Shown here piece by piece: positions 10,863 to 19,822 of a DNA stretch of 64,000 bases. Made by a program: the position numbers and the translations under genes. This DNA is from Diaporthe sp. PMI_573. Its lineage: Eukaryota; Ascomycota; Sordariomycetes; Diaporthales; Diaporthaceae. The notes beneath the pieces are model-generated. The model was not told the origin of the DNA. It saw only the letters and a program-made list of their open reading frames with translations, and ran no database searches. Position 1 is the stretch's first letter; every line of letters begins with the position of its first letter. Location of the stretch: positions 372,001 to 436,000 of the forward strand of contig JAJTUP010000002.1 in assembly GCA_021399435.1 (NCBI GenBank), in the 5' to 3' direction.

Positions 10863-13800
10863 ATGTCTGATCGCCGCGAAATCACAAAATGCCTACTGGC
10901 CTGCAACTACTGCCGGTTGAAGAAGGCCAAGTGTGCGTACAGGCACCATCAACCCACTGGGAGAAACTCAAGTCGCAGCCAAACTGACTCAATTTCCTAA
11001 TCTGATAGGCAGCGGCTCTCATCCTTGTGGTACTTGTATGGTAGGCGCAACATCGATCCCGCTGTGTTTCAGGCTTTGGCTGACACTGGATGCGCAAAGG
11101 ATCACAACGAAGACTGCGTCTACCCAGAGGCCCAGCGCCGTACTCGCAAAAGAAAGCTGGAGGAGAGAGAGCAGAAAGTTGAGGATCAGCTCGCACGGAT
11201 GGAGATGATGTTGCGAGCCGCCACCCAGCAAATGCCGGCCTTGGTTCAGGATCAGCATTCCGCTCAAACCGTGTCTACACCTCACGAACTAAATCATGTC
11301 GAGGGCAGCTCCGTCGACTCCAGAAGCCCTGTTGTGCCTCAGAAAGACCAGGGCGCAGCGCCAACAGATTCTGCCCCACGTGAGCCGAGGACGGCAGGCG
11401 GCGCCGACACCGAGAGATTACATTGGCTTCGAAGTCCCGAACAAGATCGCCCTTCTGTTCAAGACGATAGCATAGAGGTCCAAGTCGCCTCCATAAGTGG
11501 GCAGGATGAAGTCACAGTCCCTTGCGTTAGCCCGACTTTACCCTCGCCGCCTCGCGCGCAGCCGTCCACTCTCAACTCAGCTGCCGCTGGATATCAAGAT
11601 CCCTTTTCTTCACCAAGTCTCGAGATGGATCTACCGGCCATTTTTGGATCAGAGCCAATAGTTCCGGACCCTTGTGAGGCAGGCCCAAGTCTTCACAATG
11701 ACACTACGACAGTCTCGGTCTCGGCGCCACGCCACGCCGACTCGTCCACGCTCACTGATGGTGGTTACCCGAGCCTGAAGTTACAACCAAATTATCAAGA
11801 CCCAGTGAACAGTAACACTGGCAGCCTCCGAGATACAATCAATGTGCAAGTTCAAGCCCAGCCCTCGGCACTGGTGACACCACCGAGTACAACCGCCCCT
11901 GATGGACTTGGAATTGGTGTAGAAGTAGATACCGATGCACCATGCGACGAGGTAAATCCTCCGTATACCCTTCGGTACCCTTGCCCAATCTATCAATCCA
12001 ACTCTCAACATTATCAATCATGACTTACTTGTTTTGCCTGCAGGATGAAGAAGTTGAGCCTCGCGAACGTGGCGATGACAATGGTATGCCCGTGCTACAC
12101 TTCACACACTACGCAATATGCGTTTTGCTGACCACACTTGGAAGAGCCGGAAGACTCTGCCTATCATATCTCAATCTGTTCGCCTCCGGGTGTCGAGTGG
12201 GTGTCGCATCAGATCGGCAAGCCTGGTTTCAGTGCCAGCGCGAGACGGCTCTCCGTGGATATGAAACGCAACGAGCGGCTGGAGAGGATATTTGACTCAA
12301 ATCGCACCACTGAGCCTGATAGGCAAACAGCATTTAGATGGACCAAAGGTAAAGCGCCTTACATAATAAGCTGTTCAGTCCCATATATCCATTGAGGCAG
12401 AACACATGGAACTGATCATCTCTGAACTGTCGGATACACGAATAGCCTACTTTGAAACGTGCATCGATTCCGTGTTCGGTGTCCTGGACCGGGCGGAATT
12501 CGAGAGACACCTTCGAGTCCATTTCCAAGGCGACTCATCAGCTTATCCTCTGTCGTCGCTTGCACAGGACAAGGCTTGGTACGCTCTGCGAAACACGGTC
12601 TACGCTCTGGGCTGCCGTGTCTCGCTTTCCCAGGAGGCAGGCCCTGCTGGGTTTGTCGAATCGAGGACACGATCGTGGCAGTACTTTGAAAACGCACTCG
12701 CCGTCCACACAGATATTATCTACGGTCGTGCAGAGGTGACATCTGTTCGAGCTTTGGTTCTGATGGTTTGCTGACCTGCCCCGTACTATGACCTGTTGCC
12801 TTCTCCTGGCCACCGGTGTTTGAGTGCGCCACGTGCTAACCGGATCTACGCAGGCATTCTACGCCGAAGCACTCGGCAGTCCAGCCCTTGAATATATGCT
12901 CGTGTCCAATGCGACGAGATTGGCCCAATCAAAGGGTTTACACCTTGCTTGTCCTGAAGCAAGCAAGCCTCAAGCAGGAGAAGCCTTGTCCCGTCAATGG
13001 CTGTGGTGGGTCCTCTACGCATACGAAAAGCACGTTGCGTATAGATCAGGCCGGCCATCGGTAAGTGCGCAACTCCTCGTCTTTGCATCCTTGTTTGCCC
13101 TGTTATCGACGCGAAAAGATCTCGGCGCTAAGTGTGCAGGCCATTGATGAAGACTACGTCAACTGCCCCATACCCAGTACGATGGCAGCTGGATCAAGCT
13201 CCAGCGGCCCAGACAGCGCAAATGTAGAGTTTGTCAGGGCAACAATCAAACACGCACAGATATCATCCGCCATATCGAAGCAACTGATATCCGCAAAGGC
13301 GTGGCGCGACTCCCTCGAGACCACCATGGCTCATGTGCAGGCTCTCGAGAAGCGCCTTGACGACTGGCGCAACTCGCTTCACCAAGAATTCATTTCGTCA
13401 CCGCCGTTTTTCAAACGCGCGGACAGCCCACGGAGAGCTGGAACGCAGACGTCACATATATTGTTCCTTCACTTCTGCTACTACTCGTCTGTCATCGCCA
13501 TACATGGGGTCTTCTGTTACCCCTGGAACAGGCCGGAGCTGCAGCGGCAGCAGCAGCAGCAGAAACACCCAAGGCAGGACGGCCGCGCTCTGCATATCAG
13601 CAGTCCGCAGGTACATGCACAGATAGAAAGGAGTACTAAAGCGGTGGCCGAGGCGTCGCGGCAGATTATCCTAGCCGTGCAGGGCCTGGAGATCACGTCG
13701 GCCATGCCGCTGTGGCTGACGTTCTTTTTCCCATTGGTGGGGTTGATAAACCTCTTCGTCTACATCCTCAAGAATCCGCACGCACCCTCAGCGGCGAGCG

Positions 13801-14415
13801 ATCTGTCACTTTTGGATGTGGTCGTGGGCCACTTTGGGTATCTGCAGTTCATTTCATCCTCCCAGCATGTTTTCCCTTTCCCACGGGAGATTGCCGCGTA
13901 CGCGCGACATGTTGTAGAGACCGCGGTGGCGGAGAAGAAGAGGCAGTTGTCCACTCCGGGAGGGCCTGAGCAGCAGCAGCAGCGGCAGAAGCAGGGTCGT
14001 CGTCGGTATTCTCAACCTCCAAAGCCACAGAAAAATCAGCAAACCCAGCAGGTGATGCAGGATGGTGGTCTCTACGCCGGTTTTATGAACGGCCAGGATA
14101 TGCTGCTACAGCAAATGGCGACATTTCCACCTGAGGTAAGCGCTCCGGATCGTGGCAACTTGCTCTTTTTGCAACTTACTTTCATGATGTACTATTACGC
14201 CAATGTTAACAAGTGAATCCTTTCCGTATTAGGTAACCGGGGTCGACTGTGGTTCTGCGACGGTTGGTATTGACCTTCGAGAGGACTGGTACGGGGCGTC
14301 ATTGCCGCCCCTTCCACACTTTGGGTCGTTTGGGCTGAGCACCAGTAACCAGCTGGCCGGCGATGATGATGAATTGGACTTTCTCATCGTTCCAGGCGGG
14401 GAATGTCAGCAATGA
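10863..14415 (+). CDS. Zn2Cys6 transcription factor with fungal_trans domain
   Basis: Probable pathway-specific nuclear activator, about 991 aa. Exons: 10863-10932, 11009-11040, 11073-11951, 12044-12083, 12145-12348, 12401-12765, 12854-13060, 13140-14135 and 14233-14415. The zinc cluster begins ACNYCRLKKAKC, continues SGSHPCGTC after intron 1, then needs a 32-nt intron (11041-11072) to reach GCAKDHNEDCVYP; that junction is the weak point of the model. A basic RRTRKRK linker and coiled-coil-like segment follow. The middle homology region contains CLEYMLVSNATRLAQSKGLH and EKHVAYRSGRPS, hallmarks of PF04082. CAG-encoded Gln runs occur at 13541-13562 and near 13970. It is divergent from the salicylate-hydroxylase-like gene and sits centrally in the tailoring cluster, the usual place for a cluster regulator. 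Confidence 0.88.
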
Positions 14416-14924
14416 CGATATTATACTGCCGACTTCTTCCGCTTATTGTCACTGTGTTGTCCTCGTATGGGTGTATAAACCTTTGGAGGGGTTATCTTAC
14501 AAGTACACTTGGTATATAATTCTCACAGAGTACTTGAGAGGGCATTGTGCCAAAATTGTCACCTGTGTTGATTAGTCTCGTGTTTATTCACAGGAGTGAA
14601 TGGCCCTACCAAGCCACTTGCGTGTCACTGGAGAGCGTTTTCTCTGTCTCAAATCCAATTTATAATTCGGTTTCTTTGTCCGGTGCGATAAAAATCTATA
14701 TTCAAAGCTCCCCCAATCCCGGGGCTAACTTGATCACGCTCCCAAGTACTTCATAGTGGCCGAGGCTCCCGCGGAACGAAGAAACAACCTGTTCCGCGGG
14801 GCAGAAGGGTTCTCTATTGGCACCGACTTCAAAGCCTTGAAATTTTATGAACTTTGATACTTATCGGAAAGGCAAAGCCCAAAGCAAGACAATTGGATAG
14901 CAGCATCGATACTTCCAAAAGAAA
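14416..14924. promoter_or_regulatory. Promoter region of AveC-like gene
   Basis: 509 bp between the regulator stop and the AveC-like start codon. It holds the perfect inverted repeat at 14768-14800 described separately. No gene or RNA was recognised. Confidence 0.5.
14768..14800. promoter_or_regulatory. Perfect 10-bp inverted repeat, candidate binding site (CCCGCGGAAC-N13-GTTCCGCGGG)
   Basis: Arms lie at 14768-14777 and 14791-14800 with a 13-nt spacer, 125 bp upstream of the AveC-like start codon. Zn2Cys6 dimers commonly bind CGG/CCG inverted repeats, so this is a plausible site for one of the two cluster regulators. Related CCGCGG sites occur upstream of the FAH-type and DUF3237 genes. Structure is seen; binding is inference. 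Confidence 0.6.
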
Positions 14925-15998
14925 ATGGCATCTTTCACGAATAACCGACGTCTTGAGAACGGCAACGCCAACGAGAGCAGCCCCCTCCTCGGGAGTAGCG
15001 ATGACACGGGCAAAACTAGACTTCAGGGGCGCGACGGGTCAGCCAGTGCCTGGGCTGCCTTCGGGATCGTCTTCACAGCAATATGGGTGCAAGCGCTGAT
15101 TCGCTGGTTTGCCTCGGCGGCCGACTTCAGCCCAGCGCCCGTTCTCGGACCAGACAAGATCGAAACCTGGCGTCTTGTGGCGTTCCGCATTTTTGAGGTG
15201 CTTAATATGGGCGTCTTGCTGCTGTTGGTCTGGACCTGTCTTCTAGTGCCGGCGTTCCCGTACCTCCGGCGCTTCAAGAGGACAGATGAGCCGAGCCGGT
15301 TGAACATGGACGGTATGTCGGTCATTGGGGGCCTAGTCGCTTTCGGCGCCGATGGCTTCCTGAATTGCCAACAGTACCTCTTCATGTGGAACGCGCACGG
15401 CGTCAATAGGGGTGTGTGGGTTCACTTCCTACCGTTTCATTCGCCCAAGGCCGCCACCCGCTACGCCGAGAACCTCCTGTTCGGGCCAGCCATGTATGTC
15501 TACTTCTGCGAAGGGTTCGGCATCCTCGGGACCTGGTTGGTGATTCCAATCCGCCGGAGGTTCCCCAGCCTGACCAACGCTGGTGTATTCGGGCTCGTCT
15601 GGGTTCTCGAGTTCATAGCCGACTTTGTCATTGAGAATGCAGCTATCAGGATCACGCACGCGTACGGGTTCGCCAAGACCTATGGCCCGCTGACGCTATT
15701 CCCGGGGGAGGTTCACCAGTTCCCCATCTACGAGTCTGTGTTTGTCGCGAGCCTCGGCGTGTTGCACACGGCTGTGCGGATGAAATGGCTGGATAATGGC
15801 GTCTCGCCTGTCGAGAGGGGCTACGAGGCGTGGCATCCCAGGCTGCACACTGCTGTTAGGACGTTTGCCGTGATTGGCATGTGTGCTGCGGCTGTTATCA
15901 TGTTCTATCACCTCCCGCTTAACTGGCTCGGAATTATTGGGGAATGTCATGCCCGTATTCCCAGCTACATGCAGCCGGGAGAGTGGGCGGACCAGTGA
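14925..15998 (+). CDS. Multi-pass membrane protein resembling the AveC spirocyclase family
   Basis: Single-exon, 357 aa, with about seven hydrophobic segments after a soluble head of about 40 residues that carries an ESSPLLG dileucine-like signal. Several short patterns match what I know of the AveC-like family (avermectin spiroketal formation and relatives in actinobacteria): a D-x-LNC segment before W-N-A, NRGVW followed by a Pro-rich loop, AENLLFGP with Y-x-Y downstream, RRRFP before a Gly-rich helix, a D-x-x-IEN helix, and LFPGEVHQFPIYES. The bacterial prototype dehydrates and spirocyclises a ketone-diol. In this fungus a membrane-bound cyclase or isomerase role in the cluster is an inference. 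It converges with the FAH-family gene, and its promoter has a strong inverted repeat. Alternatively it is an uncharacterised transporter-like protein. Confidence 0.72.
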   Translation: MASFTNNRRLENGNANESSPLLGSSDDTGKTRLQGRDGSASAWAAFGIVFTAIWVQALIRWFASAADFSPAPVLGPDKIETWRLVAFRIFEVLNMGVLLLLVWTCLLVPAFPYLRRFKRTDEPSRLNMDGMSVIGGLVAFGADGFLNCQQYLFMWNAHGVNRGVWVHFLPFHSPKAATRYAENLLFGPAMYVYFCEGFGILGTWLVIPIRRRFPSLTNAGVFGLVWVLEFIADFVIENAAIRITHAYGFAKTYGPLTLFPGEVHQFPIYESVFVASLGVLHTAVRMKWLDNGVSPVERGYEAWHPRLHTAVRTFAVIGMCAAAVIMFYHLPLNWLGIIGECHARIPSYMQPGEWADQ

Positions 15999-16159
15999 GA
16001 CGGAATACAACAGATAGGAAAGGAGTATTGGAGAAATGAAAGCTGCCTTGGGGCTCACAGAATCATGTGTGGTAGACAGAAAGAGAGATGGTAGATGGAC
16101 TATGTAGGACTACTGAAATTGATATGTCGGCGAGCTTTTGTAGAGCTTCACTCATACTT

Positions 16160-17083
16160 TTACTGGAACTTATTTCTGATAGCACCAATCCCAGAAATAC
16201 TGACTTCGACAATATCACCCTTGTCCAACCACATTTGGGGCTTCATGAAAAACCCTACACCGCCAGGCGTGCCCGTCATAATGAGCGTGCCAGCCCGTAC
16301 AGTAACCGCCGTTGTCAGGTGTATCAACAACTCCGCCGCGTCAAAAAGCAGATCATCCAGCCTCGCCCGCTGCCTCTCCTCGCCGTTGACTCGTGTAATG
16401 ATCGTCTGACTTTTGATTCCCCCTTGACCATGGCCGCCCACAGCCTTCGGCGCAGCGATCACCGGTCCGACCGGCGCGAACCCGTCAAAGCTCTTTGCAA
16501 AACCGTGACTGCCACCCTGCTGGGGCATCTGCCACCAGCGGCTACTTACATCATTTCCCACGGTGTAACCCAGGATCTTGGCAAGCGCCTCCTCGCGATT
16601 GGCAAGGTTCTTGCAGTCCTGACCCACCACAATGACCAGCTCGCCCTCGTAATCCAGGTGCAGGCATGACGGGTTGATTATCACGTCGGAGAATGGCCCG
16701 TTTAGGGCGTCCGGGGGCTTGGTGAATACTGTCGGGTGCGCCGGCGTAGCCATTTTGCCCTCGGCGATATGACTCTTGTAGTTGAGGCCTATGCCGTAGA
16801 TGATCGGTGTCTGGGGCAATGGACAGAGAACCTGCGCGAGACCGTCTGCTCGTTAGTGCTATCATCGTCTCGTTTTCCCGGGCACGTTGCTATGAGACTA
16901 GTCACGTACCTCGCCTATCTCGGCCGTCTGGCCTGTTGCTTTCAGATTCGGATCCCATGGATTGGATCCACTGTATATAGGCACCGTCTGACCAATGAAA
17001 GTGTCATGTTCGGGAGCCTCGCCATAGAGTATATGACCCAGAGGATCTTTAAATCGAACAAGGCGAGTGAAAGATGCCACCAT
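16160..17083 (-). CDS. Fumarylacetoacetate hydrolase (FAH) family protein
   Basis: Metal-dependent C-C hydrolase, decarboxylase or isomerase fold. Exons 17083-16910 and 16831-16160 give 281 aa, the size of the short FAH proteins. The N-terminal region (SFTRLVRF, then LYGEA) and the core with YGIGLNY lead into the metal-binding acidic residues of DYEGELVIVVGQ. The signature GYTVGNDVS follows, then RWWQ where the family usually has RDWQ. The C-terminal segment contains IMTGTPGGVG. In aromatic catabolism such enzymes act after ring cleavage (oxopent-4-enoate or acylpyruvate chemistry). In secondary-metabolite clusters their role is variable. Next to two aromatic hydroxylases, a ring-opening or ring-contraction follow-up step is an attractive inference. 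Confidence 0.92.
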
Positions 17084-17760
17084 GATATCTGCTCCAGTTG
17101 CGAGTGCTGAGACAAAAATACACGCGTACAGGGCGCCGTGATACCTGAATGCCAGTCGTTCGTTTTTCGCGTTCTGTCGACAGCTTAAAAAATAGTGATA
17201 AATCAAGGACCAGAACCGAAGACGCCAAACACTGAGTGGTATTACATGTTCTTGGACCACTGAGAAACTGAAGTGGCCGGGTTCTCGGAAGCTGCCTAAA
17301 TATGGACCCCGGGACCGGCAGCAGGTCACATAGTCTCCGCGGAGTCGCACTCAGTTCTGGGTTGACCCCTTTTATTCTTTGAGAACTAGATGTTTGTGCT
17401 GAGATTCTCTTTCCCAAGCCGGTGACCTACTGCAGACTCATGAAGACCACAAGATTTCAGGGTCAGTTAAGCATTTGAAATAGCCCCTAAAAGAGATTCA
17501 TCAGAGCGGCGCCGACGAAGAGGATCAGTGCCGCAACTCGATGAAAAAGTCAGAATTTTGTCGTTGACTGTTAGAGACAAGCCGCGCTAGGAAAGATCCA
17601 CAAGACTTCGGTGACGTTGTTTCACACCTCAGTGACGGAAGAGATATACAATATGCGTCGATCAACTACGGGCCCTCAAGTGCTTGACTTGGCACCACAC
17701 CACAATGTTATTGACATATTGGTTTTATAGAATCCGAGTGGCCTTTCATTCGTAGCTTCT
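17084..17760. promoter_or_regulatory. FAH-gene promoter and DUF3237 3' flank
   Basis: 677 bp without a supported gene. The palindrome CTCCGCGGAG at 17335-17344 lies 252 bp upstream of the FAH-type start codon and shares the CCGCGG core with the repeat before the AveC-like gene. Short frames covering 17084-17417 are only upstream extensions of exon 1. Confidence 0.45.
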
Positions 17761-18506
17761 TCACCCAACGACCCTGCTGATCTTGGTTTCAATAAAATAC
17801 CTTCCATCTCCCACTGTTACAAAATGGGCACTCCCCACGAAAAGGCCATGCTCTAGTGCCTTAAATTTCTCGTCCCCACTCTCGAAGTTGATGAGGGAGA
17901 GGGCCTTGCCGTAGGATGTGGTACGGGCTTGTGGATCGTTGGTGAAAATGAGCATGAACCCCGGATCGACCTCCACGATTCCTTTATAAGAATAGGACAG
18001 TAGTGCGCCATCTTTGTTTCTGCAGTGTCAAAGTGACGAGTATGAGTGAGTCTTCGTTACGTGGTTCAATAATCAACGCTCAGTGGCGATCTTTGTGCTT
18101 AGTAGTAATCAGAACTTTCGCTCAACAACTTACTTCAAGATGGCGTTGACGTTGATTCGTACATGCGTCTCAGCAGGCTCGACCCGCACGTAATCGGAAC
18201 CGAAGGCGAACTCTGACTCCAGTGGTATCGAGAACCCTGGTTCGCTGATGACTGTGCCATGTGAAATGGTCTGGCATAAGGCAAACAATTTCAATACAAG
18301 GACGCATTAAGGGGCCATTTCGCATTAGCCTACCACGACGTTCAGTGTACTGCCCTCAGAAGTCTTCCCTGCAGAGGCCAATATTAACGGGAGATGCCCA
18401 CTCCGCATGTTTGAATGCAAAAGAACAATCACTAACCAACGGAGAGTTGTTCCTTCGGGAAGAGGCGGGCTGTAAAGGCTGGTTCAAGTTTCGGAAAACC
18501 AGACAT
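17761..18506 (-). CDS. DUF3237 domain protein
   Basis: Small beta-rich protein of 166 aa assembled from four exons: 18506-18437, 18368-18334, 18270-18134 and 18019-17761. Conserved DUF3237 points are VGKTSEGS near the N-terminus, a GTVISEPG turn, ADYVR-like GSDYVRVEP, the NKDGALLSYSYKG segment, FESGD, and the final GLFVGSA...FIETKISRV. Function is not established for the family. Members recur in fungal and bacterial metabolite clusters, and some are proposed to act as small cyclase or lipocalin-like proteins. No signal peptide is seen, so it is likely cytosolic. CCGCGGAG lies at 18729-18736, about 220 bp upstream, linking it to the cluster's presumed regulon. Confidence 0.85.
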
Positions 18507-19822
18507 GTTCGGTGGAAGAAATTGCATGGAGTTGGAGAAGCAACGTCTGGAGTAATGAACTTTTGATCCCTAATGCCAGATATATACAATTCAGGCTATC
18601 ATTACTACGGACCTAAAGTCACCGTCTCTGCAAGGATGACAAGCCCTATGTCCTCTTGAGACATGCTGCTTCATGAATAGGCAAGCAAAATCTGGTCATT
18701 CAGGTCTCTCGGGTCATCCGGCACCCAGCCGCGGAGCCCGTCATGCACCGCTCGGCGTTTCCGCACCTCTCTTCCCGGTGACTCCCGGCCACCCAGTTAA
18801 GTACCTAGGTAGGCATTAGGTTGATGTGTGTCTTACAACGCCGCCTATTCTACACCGCGATCCTGAAAGTGTACTCTTACACGTGACTCCGGATACAATT
18901 GAATGGGCTGATAAATAAGTTTGCAAGTGGCACGATCATTCCACCCGTGCTGGCTCCTGACTGAGAAAGGCGCACTCGCGACGTATAACAAGAATTGACT
19001 TACGTGAACACGGTCCAATAACTTCTGCGCATGCTTTGTTTTACCAATTCTATCGACGGCACAAGATCAGAGAAAATACGACTGGGCTGGCTTTGTCGAT
19101 GTTTAGTTTACCAGTAGACGCAGGCTGTCACTGCGGCGCCTCTTGTCCTGCACTTGGACAGCAAAGCTGCACATGTGGCTAAAGTCTGATGGCACATATA
19201 GCAAAACATTTCACGACTCATAGGCAAGTCCCACTAAGAATTAATATTCACTACTCGCCTACACCTTGTGTCCAGTATTAGCCCCTTTTGAACTATATCC
19301 GCATAGAGTCCACAAGCGGGGTTAAACATTAGTTCAATTGATGCATTTAAGGGGTCATCGATTTTGAAATGGCTTGCGGCAGTAGCGTCGGACAAGAAGA
19401 GCAGGAAATACGAGAAGGTCTTGTGGAATAAGGAACGAAGGAAAAGAAAGGGGTATCGTCAAGGTGGATCGTGGTGAGTAGGAGCAGTGTGGGGAAACCT
19501 GGAGGCGCTCCGCAAGGGTCCGCCAAGCGCTGGACCACTCAGACGAAATGCGGGCATTACCCTAACCCGAAGCGTTCAACGACCGAGGTCTCGAAATGGC
19601 TTTCCCGCATCATCGCGAACCGTCAAACGTCGCTGTTTTTCTCGAGAAAACAGCCACGAGCAACATTAATGACCCAGCTAACAGGAACCACTGGTCATTG
19701 TTTGCGTGAATTACTCTTGTTTATCATAGTCGCACGCGTATATAAGGTCATAATCAACCCTGAAGGCATGAAAGTCGGTTTAAACCTTGTGGTCACCTGG
19801 GAGGGCTTGTGGAGGCTCGGTC
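18507..19822. other. Intergenic region between DUF3237 and regulator genes
   Basis: 1.3 kb between divergent genes. It contains CCGCGGAG at 18729-18736. Open frames at 19347-19926 overlap the first exons of the downstream regulator in other frames and have no recognisable domain. No RNA gene or repeat was seen. Confidence 0.45.
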
